Source: JAJXTN01 sp038230895
GTDB lineage: Bacteria; Patescibacteriota; Saccharimonadia; Saccharimonadales; UBA4665
Assembly: GCA_038230895.1 (NCBI GenBank)
Contig: JBBRMJ010000004.1
Coordinates: 3,839-67,838 of the forward strand
Reading direction: 5' to 3'
DNA length: 64,000 nt
Shown here: in pieces, positions 56,014 through 63,929 of the stretch
Layout: every line of letters begins with the position of its first letter
Position numbering within the stretch: position 1 is the first letter of the stretch
The notes under the pieces: generated by a model
The model's input: the letters and a program-made list of their open reading frames with translations, nothing else
Database searches by the model: none
Told to the model about the DNA's origin: nothing
Program-made: the position numbers and the translations under genes

Positions 56014-57251
56014 TACTTTCGTTGTAGTGTCAGGAGTTGGCGGGCGACGATCTGGTCGTCGCGAAAATAGAGTAATGGTCCATTCCCGCTATGCTCAAAA
56101 CTGACCTGATTATAGCCCAAATCGTCGATCTGGTCAACCAGGGGTAGGCCTTTAAATTCGCCAGGCGCGATTTGCCAGCTGGGGATGGCGAGGCAGAGGC
56201 GGGTGCCGGGCTGGAGTTGGCCGTGGATGTGCTTGAGGAATTTCTTGATAATCAGATTGCAGTCGCTGACGGTTTCGGCCTGAATAGCGGCCGAGGGACG
56301 CTCGGTGAAGGGGCGGCCCAGGTAGGTTTCACTGGCGACGAAATCAATCGGTGTAGTCCAACTGTGGTTGGTGGCATCACCGGGCTCGACGCGGCAGCAG
56401 GCCGGGGCGAGGCGCTCATGCTGACCCAGCCAAGCGAGGTTTTTCTGGGCGTAGTCGACCATGCGGGGTTCGAGGTCGCTGCCATAGCCGTGATAGCCCA
56501 TCAGGGCGGCTTCCTGGAGAATGACGCCACTGCCACAGAAGGGATCGAGGATGGTTTGGCCGAGGAGGGGCAGGGGAATGGCTTGGTCGGCGGGGATGTC
56601 GCAGATTGATTTCAGGGTGTCTTCTGGCAGGGGGCCGGTGGCGAGATTGATGATGATCTGGGCTAATTTGGGTGGGAGCATGCCAACGCGGCTGTCGCGC
56701 TTGGGGCGTTCGCGGTCGCGGCGGGTGTAGGCGGCAATATCTTGAACTTTGACGGTTTGGGCGATGATGGTCCGGTCATTGTCACGAATGAAAACTAGTT
56801 CCCAACCGGTGGGGCCGGTGAGCTGATTGTGCATGACTTGAGCGCTGTTTAATTCTGGGGCGGCGTTGGGGACCAGGCGGACGGAGCGGCCGGTTTTACG
56901 GATGATTTTCTTGAGGTTGAGGCCGGTGATTTGTAATTGTTTGAGATTAACGCCCATGCTGATGACGCTGAGGCCGAGGCGCATCTTGCCTTCGGGCATG
57001 GTCTGGGAGTGGCCAGGCGCCACTTCGCGCAAGAAAGCTTCAATTTTGCGCCAGTCAGTCGTGTCGAGGATCGTTAATAATTTACAAAATTTCACTGAGC
57101 CGCCGAGGCGGTCGAAGGCTAGCAAACAGGGGTCAACATCAACAATCGCCGCTTGCTCACCGATCGGTTGCACGGCCTTGCTGCCATACAAACTTTCCAA
57201 CTCGGCCAAACCCAGCTCCGGCTGCCGTCCTAAAATCATCACGCTTTGCAT
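56013..57251 (-). CDS. TRM11/THUMP-like RNA methyltransferase
   Basis: 412 residues. The N-terminal part (MILGRQPELGLAELESLYG ...) resembles the ferredoxin-like/THUMP RNA-binding region of TRM11/Trm-G10 enzymes. The C-terminal Rossmann domain has motif I DPFCGSGVILQEAALMG and, in the catalytic motif IV position, ASETYLGRP instead of DPPY. Likely a tRNA guanine-N2 methyltransferase; substrate inferred from the family. Confidence 0.82.
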   Translation of the reverse strand: MQSVMILGRQPELGLAELESLYGSKAVQPIGEQAAIVDVDPCLLAFDRLGGSVKFCKLLTILDTTDWRKIEAFLREVAPGHSQTMPEGKMRLGLSVISMGVNLKQLQITGLNLKKIIRKTGRSVRLVPNAAPELNSAQVMHNQLTGPTGWELVFIRDNDRTIIAQTVKVQDIAAYTRRDRERPKRDSRVGMLPPKLAQIIINLATGPLPEDTLKSICDIPADQAIPLPLLGQTILDPFCGSGVILQEAALMGYHGYGSDLEPRMVDYAQKNLAWLGQHERLAPACCRVEPGDATNHSWTTPIDFVASETYLGRPFTERPSAAIQAETVSDCNLIIKKFLKHIHGQLQPGTRLCLAIPSWQIAPGEFKGLPLVDQIDDLGYNQVSFEHSGNGPLLYFRDDQIVARQLLTLQRK

Positions 57252-57329
57252 AGCTCTAGTATAACGGCTTACGGTATCATCCTGAACTAGTTTCTATAGC
57301 GATGCGAACCTCAGTGGCGTTTCGTCCGC

Positions 57330-57335
57330 TATAAT
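57330..57335 (+). promoter_or_regulatory. -10 box (TATAAT), near-leaderless, of the UPF0104 gene
   Basis: TATAAT at 57330-57335, 8 bases before ATG 57344. Confidence 0.65.
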
Positions 57336-57343
57336 GGATAGCA

Positions 57344-58408
57344 ATGGCTCAAAAGAACTTCCTCATGCGCAACTGGAAACTGATATTAAATCTGGTGACC
57401 TTAGGGGCTTTGGCGTTTTTGGTGTATGCGATTCGGGGGCAGTTGGCGACGACGCTCGATAATTTGCGGCATGTGAATGCTTGGGCAATATTGTTACTGA
57501 TTCCGATCGAGTTGCTGAATTATCATGCCCAAGCTCGCTTGTATCAGCGGTTATTTGGGATAGTCGGCAACAGCTTGCCGTATAAATTTCTGTATAAAAT
57601 GGCGCTGGAGCTGAATTTCGTCAATCATGTCTTTCCCAGTGGTGGCGTGACCGGCATCTCGTATTTCGGGGTGCGTTTGCGCGATGGTGATGAGATCAGT
57701 GCTGGAAAAGCGACGTTCATCCAGATCATGAAGTTGGCCATGACGTTTCTGTCATTTGAAGTGCTGATTGTTTTTGGACTCTTGAGCCTGGCAGTCCGCG
57801 GACATGCCAATAATCTGACGATTTTGGTTGCTGGCTCATTATCAACGTTGTTGGTGGTGGGTACGGTGGGCTTTGTCTATATCGTCGGCAGTAAACAGCG
57901 AATCAATAATTTTACGAGCACTACGACTCGCGGTGTTAATCGTTTGATCCAGATCATTCGGCCCAAGCAGCCAGAAGCCGTCAGTATCGAGCGCGTTAGT
58001 AAGGTTTTCGATGATTTTCATGACAGTTATGCCAGGCTGCGGACTCGCCGTGGTGAATTAAAAGCGCCGTTTTTCTATGCGCTCCTGATGAACGCCACCG
58101 AAGTCGGTGCTTTATATGTGGTTTACATCGCATTTGGACATTATATTAATATCGGGGCTGTCATCTTGGCGTATGCGATTGCTAATTTTGCCGGGCTGGT
58201 ATCTGTCTTGCCAGGTGGCATCGGTATTTATGAAGCGCTGATGACGGCCGTTTTGGCCAGTACTGGCGTTGCAGCTGCCATTAGTTTGCCGGTGACGGTG
58301 ATGTACCGCGTGCTGAATACCCTCATTCAATTGCCGCCGGGGTATTATCTGTATCACCAGAATCTGACGACCGCCAAACCAGTCAAGGTTGATGATGGAG
58401 CCAACTGA
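57344..58408 (+). CDS. UPF0104 / LPG_synthase_TM-type flippase-like membrane protein
   Basis: 354 residues, about eight hydrophobic segments. Family landmarks: LNFVNHVFPSGGVTGISYFGVRLRDG and, near the C terminus, VSVLPGGIGIYEALMTAVL. The family includes the membrane half of lysyl-phosphatidylglycerol synthase and glycolipid-handling proteins, so a role in lipid or glycan transfer across the membrane is likely. The 3' end overlaps the xseA start. Confidence 0.88.
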   Translation: MAQKNFLMRNWKLILNLVTLGALAFLVYAIRGQLATTLDNLRHVNAWAILLLIPIELLNYHAQARLYQRLFGIVGNSLPYKFLYKMALELNFVNHVFPSGGVTGISYFGVRLRDGDEISAGKATFIQIMKLAMTFLSFEVLIVFGLLSLAVRGHANNLTILVAGSLSTLLVVGTVGFVYIVGSKQRINNFTSTTTRGVNRLIQIIRPKQPEAVSIERVSKVFDDFHDSYARLRTRRGELKAPFFYALLMNATEVGALYVVYIAFGHYINIGAVILAYAIANFAGLVSVLPGGIGIYEALMTAVLASTGVAAAISLPVTVMYRVLNTLIQLPPGYYLYHQNLTTAKPVKVDDGAN

Positions 58409-59522
58409 AGTCATTGAGCTGAGTGTCAGCGACTTCGTAGCGCTGCTCAATCAGACGCTTGAATTTGCCTATCCGAGCGTCAGCATCACCGGTGAATTAG
58501 CCAATTTTCGGGTGAGTAAAAATCGTTGGGTATATTTTGATCTGAAGGATGACGAGGCGAGCGTAAAATTCTTCGGCACCGTGTACCAACTACCGGGACC
58601 GCTGGAAGAGGGCATGTTACTGAAAGTTCGGGGCCAGCCGCGGCTGCATAATCTCTATGGCTTTAGCGTCAATGTACTCAGTATCTTACCGGCTGGGGAG
58701 GGCAGTATTCGACGGGCCGCTGATCTGTTGCAAGCCAAATTAACCGCTGAAGGGCTGTTTGATCCATCGCGGAAGCGAGCTTTACCATACCCACCGCAGC
58801 GTATTGGCCTGATAACTTCAGCCCAGTCGGCAGCCTATGCCGATTTTATCAAGATTCTAAATGCTCGCTGGCAGGGAGTGGATATCGAGTTGATCGATGT
58901 TCAGGTACAGGGTGAACCAGCGCCAGGGCAGATTAGCCAAGCTATCGAACAATTCAACGCCCAAGCCACCCCACCAGAAGTGTTAGTCCTGATCCGGGGT
59001 GGTGGCAGCGCCGAAGATTTGGCGGCTTTCAGCAGTGAACAGGTGACCCGGGCGGTGGCGGCTAGCCGGGTGCCGACGATGGTGGCGATTGGGCATGAAA
59101 TTGATCTGTCGCTGGCCGAATTGGCGGCTGATCAGCGGGCCAGCACGCCCAGCAATGCTGCTGAATTATTAGTGCCTGATCGAGCCTATGTATTACGGCA
59201 ATTTCGTGAAGCGGCCGATGTTCTGGCCACAGCCAATCAGCGACGCTTACGGCTGGCGGGCGAAGCGTTGCAGCTGGCCAAAGTTGAGCTTCGACGCTCA
59301 GTCCGGCAGCGGTTGCAGCTGGCGACTGAGCGGCTGCGCAGCCAGCAACAACTATTAACCGCTTTGAGCCCGGAGATTATTCTACGCCGGGGTTATGCCA
59401 TCGTTCGGGATGGGCAAGGCAAAGTTATACGACAGGCCCGGGCGCTGCCCAGCGGTGCTATAGTAAACATACAAGTAGCCGACGGGCGATTTACAGCCAC
59501 GGTCGGCAAGGAGCAACCATGA
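58395..59522 (+). CDS. xseA: Exodeoxyribonuclease VII large subunit
   Basis: 375 residues from ATG 58395 (another ATG lies one codon upstream). N-terminal OB fold (VSDFVALLNQTLEFAYPSVSITGELANFRVSKN), catalytic region PPQRIGLITSAQSAAYADF and LVLIRGGGSAEDLAAFSSEQV with GHEIDLSLAELAADQRASTPSNAAEL, then a coiled coil rich in Arg/Gln/Leu. It overlaps the upstream gene by 14 bases and xseB by 4. Confidence 0.95.
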   Translation: MEPTEVIELSVSDFVALLNQTLEFAYPSVSITGELANFRVSKNRWVYFDLKDDEASVKFFGTVYQLPGPLEEGMLLKVRGQPRLHNLYGFSVNVLSILPAGEGSIRRAADLLQAKLTAEGLFDPSRKRALPYPPQRIGLITSAQSAAYADFIKILNARWQGVDIELIDVQVQGEPAPGQISQAIEQFNAQATPPEVLVLIRGGGSAEDLAAFSSEQVTRAVAASRVPTMVAIGHEIDLSLAELAADQRASTPSNAAELLVPDRAYVLRQFREAADVLATANQRRLRLAGEALQLAKVELRRSVRQRLQLATERLRSQQQLLTALSPEIILRRGYAIVRDGQGKVIRQARALPSGAIVNIQVADGRFTATVGKEQP

Positions 59523-59728
59523 CAGCTAAAGCCAGCGATAAATATCAAAATTTGAGTCAGGAATTAGACAAGATTCTGTTGGAATTGCAGCGCGAAGATT
59601 TGGATATTGATGCGGCGCTCAAACACCATGAGCGAGGGCTAGAAGTCATAGCAGCACTCGAAACCTATCTGAAAACTGCCGAGAACAGCGTCAAAAAGCT
59701 CCAGGCGAAATTCAAAACTAGCACATGA
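59519..59728 (+). CDS. xseB: Exodeoxyribonuclease VII small subunit
   Basis: 69 residues, two helices: YQNLSQELDKILLELQREDLDIDAALKHHERGLEVI with the family's L..I...L pattern. AAGGAG precedes the ATG, which overlaps the xseA stop as ATGA. Forms ExoVII with XseA for single-strand DNA degradation. Confidence 0.93.
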   Translation: MTAKASDKYQNLSQELDKILLELQREDLDIDAALKHHERGLEVIAALETYLKTAENSVKKLQAKFKTST

Positions 59729-60213
59729 TGTGGTTGGCGCTGCTGGGCGTGATCGTGCTCAGTTGTTTTGTCTTAGTTGTACTGGTCGGTGCACCTTATT
59801 TGCCGACCTTATCGCCCCAAGTGGTGGCCGCACTGAAACTGGCTGATTTGCAGCCGGGCCAGACCTTGCTGGAACTGGGCTGCGGTGACGGTAAAGTATT
59901 GATTGCGGCTGCAAGACAAGGGATTCACGTTGTCGGCTACGAGCTCAATCCGATTTTGGCGCTCATCGCGTGGGCCCGCACTCGACGGTATCGTCGCCAG
60001 GTCAGAGTAGTGTGGGGCAATTTTTGGCGTCGGGATTGGCCAGCCACTGATGCAATTTTTGTCTTTCTGCTGCCACGGTATATGACCAAACTGGACCAGC
60101 GGATTACGCAGACTGTTAGCAAACCAGTCAAATTGATCAGTTTCGCTTTCGATGTGCCAGGGCGGAAAATTACCAAGCAAGTCGCCGGTGTGTACCTCTA
60201 CCGTTATCGTTAA
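59725..60213 (+). CDS. FAM173-like membrane-anchored SAM methyltransferase
   Basis: 162 residues. An N-terminal membrane helix (LALLGVIVLSCFVLVVLVGAPYL) is followed by a class I methyltransferase fold with motif I LLELGCGDGKVLIAAARQGIHVVGYELNP, VVWGNFWRRDW and FVFLLPRYMTKLDQRI. This pattern is that of FAM173/ATPSc-KMT lysine methyltransferases, which in mitochondria methylate ATP synthase c-subunit or the ADP/ATP carrier. The bacterial target is unknown. Overlaps xseB by 4 bases. Confidence 0.8.
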   Translation: MMWLALLGVIVLSCFVLVVLVGAPYLPTLSPQVVAALKLADLQPGQTLLELGCGDGKVLIAAARQGIHVVGYELNPILALIAWARTRRYRRQVRVVWGNFWRRDWPATDAIFVFLLPRYMTKLDQRITQTVSKPVKLISFAFDVPGRKITKQVAGVYLYRYR

Positions 60214-60227
60214 TACAGGGGTGTTTA

Positions 60228-60256
60228 TTGAATCTTGACGGGTAATTGTGTACCAT
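60228..60256 (+). promoter_or_regulatory. Promoter of the 60264 gene, leaderless
   Basis: TTGAAT (60228-60233), 17-base spacer, TACCAT (60251-60256); ATG 60264 follows after 7 bases. It is nearly the same -10 and start context (TACCATGAGC) as at 53392. Confidence 0.6.
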
Positions 60257-60263
60257 GAGCCAT

Positions 60264-60926
60264 ATGATCAAGCATAACCAAGATGGGGGCGTCACGATTA
60301 TACTGGTGGTGGTGGGCCTCGCTACACTGCTCATCTTCAGCCTCATCTTCGGATTTTGGGCCTATGCCGGCAAGCAAGATTACAAGACCAATGTTGACAG
60401 CAAAATCGCCGCTGCAGTCGTGGTAGCTAAACAGCAGGAGGGAAGCGCTAAGGACGTTGCGTTTGCTGCCGCTGAGAAGTTACCGCTCAGACCGTATCAT
60501 GGCCCACAAGCCTATGGCAGTATTGTCGTGAATTATCCTAAAACCTGGAGTGCCTATGTCGATGACACTGGCAATGGTAGCGCGCCAGTCGATGGCTATT
60601 TTGCGCCCAATGCCGTACCAGCCATCACCGGGCAGGCCTCAGTGTTCGCGCTGCGGATTCAGGTCTTGTCCCAGGCGTATAGCCAAGTATTGCAGGCGAT
60701 TGCCAATCAACAACAGAGCGGTAAACAGGTGGTGACGCCCTTCGCCTTACCGAAAGTGCCAAGCGCCGTCGGCGTTGAGATCACCGGCACACTAGTTGGC
60801 AACAAAACCGGTACGATGGTAGTCTTGCCGCTCAGAGATAAGACGCTTGAGATATGGACCGAAGGCAATCAGTTCCTCAGTGACTTCAATACCAGTATAC
60901 TGCCCAACACTAGTTTCTCGCCGTAG
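60264..60926 (+). CDS. Single-pass membrane protein, unknown function
   Basis: 220 residues from ATG 60264. Short basic N-terminus ending DGGVTIILVVVGLATLLIF, a membrane helix in type II orientation, then an extracytoplasmic domain with YGSIVVNYPKTWSAYVD and repeated Val/Ala-rich strands. It recalls pilin-like or PilX-type N-termini, but there is no prepilin peptidase motif with a conserved glutamate at +5. Function not recognised. Confidence 0.65.
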   Translation: MIKHNQDGGVTIILVVVGLATLLIFSLIFGFWAYAGKQDYKTNVDSKIAAAVVVAKQQEGSAKDVAFAAAEKLPLRPYHGPQAYGSIVVNYPKTWSAYVDDTGNGSAPVDGYFAPNAVPAITGQASVFALRIQVLSQAYSQVLQAIANQQQSGKQVVTPFALPKVPSAVGVEITGTLVGNKTGTMVVLPLRDKTLEIWTEGNQFLSDFNTSILPNTSFSP

Positions 60927-60983
60927 CGCCAACCGCAGAACGTATAACGAACAACACCACTACGCATGGCGTCAGTTTAGGAC

Positions 60984-60989
60984 TATACT
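60984..60989 (+). promoter_or_regulatory. -10 box (TATACT) for the sensor/regulator operon
   Basis: TATACT at 60984-60989; GGGAG lies 5 bases before ATG 61025. Confidence 0.5.
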
Positions 60990-61024
60990 GACAGTATTAC
61001 TACGTGAGGGTTACCGGGAGAGCT

Positions 61025-61738
61025 ATGACGTCCGCCGCCGATCCATCTGCAGCTTTGTCGCAGCAATTATTACTGAGTGTCACCGAACAGCTCAAATTAC
61101 CCCTCTTACAGATTGCCCGCCAAGCCGAACATGGCCAATTAACTGGTCAGACTGATGCTGCCAGTATTCAAGCCACAGCCGATAACGCCCTGCAATTGCT
61201 TGATAATTATGTGCTTGGCGTCCGTCTCAGCCTCGACCACCAACAACTCGACATCGAACCAGTGTCCATCGCTTCGGTGTTGTATGACACAGGCCAGCAA
61301 TTAGACAGTCTGGCGAAGCGCTATGGAGTGGGACTCGAGCTCAACATCGCTGGTCGTTTCGGCCCCGTTATGGCTCATCGACAGGGCCTGCAAGCCGCTC
61401 TCGTTAGCCTTGGTACTTCGCTCATTGAAGCTTTACCAGCCCTCGACAGCCCCCAGCTCAAGCTTCATTTAGCAACACACCGTTGTCGTTACGGTATTGT
61501 TGCTGGCCTCTACGCCGACACCCAACACCTTAGTAGTGAAGCGCTACGGCGTGGCCGGGCCCTGCAGGGCAAGGCTCGCCAGCCCCTCGCCAGCCTCAGT
61601 TACGGTAGCGCCGCTGGTATCTTCGTGGCCGATGCCATCCTCGACGCCATGCGTTTGAAACTGCAAGTCTCGCGTCACCACCGCCTCTACGGCCTGGGCA
61701 CCGTGCTCCAACCCAATCATCAACTCCAAATAGTCTAA
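61025..61738 (+). CDS. Degenerate histidine-kinase-like protein
   Basis: 237 residues from ATG 61025 with GGGAG upstream. The N-terminal helices resemble a HisKA dimerisation domain, but the position of the phosphoacceptor His is Glu (VTEQLKLPL where kinases have SHELRTPL). The middle (IEPVSIASVLYDTGQQL, then HRQGLQAALVSLGTSLIEAL) resembles the N box of a HATPase domain without the canonical Asn; the G boxes are only hinted at (SYGSAAGIFVADAIL). No membrane segment. It is probably a pseudokinase scaffold for the regulator encoded 3 bases downstream. Confidence 0.6.
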   Translation: MTSAADPSAALSQQLLLSVTEQLKLPLLQIARQAEHGQLTGQTDAASIQATADNALQLLDNYVLGVRLSLDHQQLDIEPVSIASVLYDTGQQLDSLAKRYGVGLELNIAGRFGPVMAHRQGLQAALVSLGTSLIEALPALDSPQLKLHLATHRCRYGIVAGLYADTQHLSSEALRRGRALQGKARQPLASLSYGSAAGIFVADAILDAMRLKLQVSRHHRLYGLGTVLQPNHQLQIV

Positions 61739-61741
61739 GTC

Positions 61742-62137
61742 ATGGCCAATATTTTGCTCATCGAACCCGACCGTCTGCTGGCTGACACCTATCGTCAATC
61801 TCTGGAGACTGCCAAACACCAGGTCCTCATGTGCTCGAGCGCTCAATCTGCAATCTTCGCTGCCGATGCCATCAAGCCAGACGTCGTCGTCCTGGAATTA
61901 CAATTAATAGATCATTCAGGTATCGAATTCCTCTACGAATTTCGTTCCTACCCGGAATGGCAGACCATACCGGTGATCGTACTGACCCAAGTGCCACCGC
62001 TCGAGTTCAATGGTAGCCGTCAGCTGCTGGTTGAAGAGTTGGGCGTCCAACACTATCTCTACAAACCTGGTACGACTTTAGCGGAACTACTGACGACTGT
62101 TGATCGATGCGTCCAACGAGGCGTGACGGCCGCGTGA
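61742..62137 (+). CDS. Response-regulator receiver domain protein with Glu at the phosphosite
   Basis: 131 residues, receiver fold only. The acidic pocket is IEPD (E8, D10). The phosphoacceptor Asp of the usual LLLD is replaced by E52 (VVVLELQLIDHSG). The switch Thr (VLTQ) and the conserved Lys in YLYKPG are kept. A Glu at this site often mimics the phosphorylated state. Starts 3 bases after the degenerate kinase; its stop overlaps the likely recO start (GTGA). Confidence 0.82.
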   Translation: MANILLIEPDRLLADTYRQSLETAKHQVLMCSSAQSAIFAADAIKPDVVVLELQLIDHSGIEFLYEFRSYPEWQTIPVIVLTQVPPLEFNGSRQLLVEELGVQHYLYKPGTTLAELLTTVDRCVQRGVTAA

Positions 62138-62829
62138 ACCAACTGCTGACCACTGCCATCGTGCTCTCTCGGACTGATTTCGGTGAGGCCGACCGGATTG
62201 TGACGTTGCTGACGCCAGATTATGGCAAATTACGCCTGATGGCCCGCGGCGTGCGGAAAATTAAGAGTAAGCTGGCCGGCGGCATCGAATTATTTAGTGT
62301 CAGTGACATTATGTTCGTGCAGGGGAAGGGGGAGATTGGCACGATGATTTCCGCCCGTTTGAAGACGCATTATGGCAATATAATTCGCGACATCGAGCGC
62401 GTGCAATTGGGCTATGAACTCATCAAAGTACTCCACAAAGCTACCGAAGACGAGCCGGAAGTTGATTATTTCAATCTGTTACAAGCCGGATTTGCGGCAC
62501 TTGATGTTGCCATCATACCATTACCACTCATTCAACTGTGGTTCCAAGCGCAACTACTACGCCTCGGGGGTCATACGCCTAACTTACGGACTGATGCTAC
62601 CGGCAAACCGCTGGTCGCGACCGCAGCGTACGACTTCGACATCGAAGCCGTGGCCTTCAGTGTCCGACCGGACGCGCTGTTCGGGGCCGAACACATCAAG
62701 CTGCTCCGCCTCCTATTCAGCGACAATTCGCCAGCCACTCTTGCGCATGTGCAGGGAACCGATAATCTTCTCCTCGACCTGTCCCCCTTATTGCAATTGC
62801 TGATGAATAGTTATATAGTCAGAAAATAA
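62134..62829 (+). CDS. recO: DNA repair protein RecO
   Basis: 231 residues from GTG 62134, which overlaps the upstream TGA; an ATG at 62107 would add nine residues inside the upstream gene. OB-fold N-terminus with AIVLSRTDFGEADRIVTLLTPDYGKLRLMARGVRK and a helical C-terminal part. The CXXC zinc-finger cysteines found in many RecO proteins are absent. It loads RecA at gaps with RecR. Confidence 0.9.
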   Translation: MNQLLTTAIVLSRTDFGEADRIVTLLTPDYGKLRLMARGVRKIKSKLAGGIELFSVSDIMFVQGKGEIGTMISARLKTHYGNIIRDIERVQLGYELIKVLHKATEDEPEVDYFNLLQAGFAALDVAIIPLPLIQLWFQAQLLRLGGHTPNLRTDATGKPLVATAAYDFDIEAVAFSVRPDALFGAEHIKLLRLLFSDNSPATLAHVQGTDNLLLDLSPLLQLLMNSYIVRK

Positions 62830-62884
62830 TAGTTTTAAGGGATGAAAGTTATGCGCAAAGCATACCATCAGTAAGGTAGTTCGA

Positions 62885-63355
62885 ATGGCAACAATGATTG
62901 AAAAAGCAGTCCTAACAACCGCCGGCTTATCAACTGGGGCGTTGGTGTATTTAGGCGCGAACGCTTTCCAAGATGTTCGTGGGCAGATTAACGTACTTCA
63001 TCTCGACCATTGTGTAAACTTGGATGAGGCTCCGAATTGGGATGCGAAAGCCTTTGATAGGGATTGTCCTGAACTTGAGCCGGCTACTTCGGTCGTGTCT
63101 GGACCCGCTTCGATAAATAAGCTTGGCGGTCATGACCTAATATTTACAGAGAGCCTAGTATCGCCTCAGAAGTTGAATGACGACAACCGCGGCTCAGCCG
63201 AAACCCGCGATAAAGAAAATAAATTAGCGACATCAAGCGGTGCTGGCCTAATTGTAGCCTTTGCGATTATTGGTGGTGTCAGCTGGATTCGATCCCGGGG
63301 CGGCGATGTTCCAAACAAACCTGCTAGACAAGATAGGGTTACGACCGGAAGCTAG
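62885..63355 (+). CDS. Two-TM hypothetical protein, copy 1 of a similar pair
   Basis: 156 residues: N-terminal membrane helix (LTTAGLSTGALVYLGANAF), an external loop of about 90 residues with two cysteines (HCVNLDE, DCPELEP), and a C-terminal helix (GAGLIVAFAIIGGVSWI) with a short basic tail. AAGGTAG lies before ATG. The next gene has the same layout. Function unknown. Confidence 0.6.
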   Translation: MATMIEKAVLTTAGLSTGALVYLGANAFQDVRGQINVLHLDHCVNLDEAPNWDAKAFDRDCPELEPATSVVSGPASINKLGGHDLIFTESLVSPQKLNDDNRGSAETRDKENKLATSSGAGLIVAFAIIGGVSWIRSRGGDVPNKPARQDRVTTGS

Positions 63356-63400
63356 TAAGTGGCGATAATTAAGTTACCTTGCTAATATCATATTAAGTAG

Positions 63401-63406
63401 TATAAT
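63401..63406 (+). promoter_or_regulatory. Promoter -10 (TATAAT) of the 63416 gene
   Basis: TTGCTA (63379-63384), 16-base spacer, TATAAT (63401-63406), then 9 bases to the first ATG. Confidence 0.6.
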
Positions 63407-63415
63407 AATATTTAT

Positions 63416-63898
63416 ATGATGAATTTAGAGGTCATGACTGAGCCAAGAGCTCGAGTATTGGGCGCTGGTGCAGCGCTCATAGCTGTGCTCGCTTTGGGGG
63501 AAGTTATATCTTTCTATCCGGGTGATCAGGAAGCTGCAACAAAGCAACATGTTCAGGATTGCGCAACTGCAGCAGAGCTTGGACCTCGACAGGGCACTAT
63601 GCGTGAAGTTCCAACCGTTTGCGCCGATCTCATGCGATTCTTCCCCCCGGTCCAGGCTGACGGTAAACCATTGAGTGGCACTAACTCTGGGTCGCCAACA
63701 GACTTTGTTCACGAACGTCCAAGTTTAGCGGCGTACAATGACGATACAAAAGATTTGTCAGATGATGCCAAGAACCGAGCATTAGTGGCTGGAGGCACGG
63801 CAACCTTTGTCCTCGCAAGTGGACCTGGCTGGTTTGTCTATGCCCGCAGTCGAAGAATGATACCAGTTGCCAAGAAGCCAGTATCAGTCGCTAACTAA
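63416..63898 (+). CDS. Two-TM hypothetical protein, copy 2 of a similar pair
   Basis: 160 residues (two ATG codons in a row at 63416 and 63419). N-terminal helix (VLGAGAALIAVLALGEVISFY), external loop with paired cysteines (DCATAAEL, VCADLMRF), C-terminal helix (ALVAGGTATFVLASGPGWFVYA) and basic tail. The topology, length and cysteine pair match the preceding gene though sequence identity is low. Function unknown. Confidence 0.6.
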   Translation: MMNLEVMTEPRARVLGAGAALIAVLALGEVISFYPGDQEAATKQHVQDCATAAELGPRQGTMREVPTVCADLMRFFPPVQADGKPLSGTNSGSPTDFVHERPSLAAYNDDTKDLSDDAKNRALVAGGTATFVLASGPGWFVYARSRRMIPVAKKPVSVAN

Positions 63899-63916
63899 AG
63901 TCCCCAAGCCATCTGT

Positions 63917-63922
63917 TACAAT
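63917..63922 (+). promoter_or_regulatory. -10 box (TACAAT) of glyS, leaderless
   Basis: TACAAT at 63917-63922, 7 bases before ATG 63930. Confidence 0.6.
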
Positions 63923-63929
63923 AGGGTAA

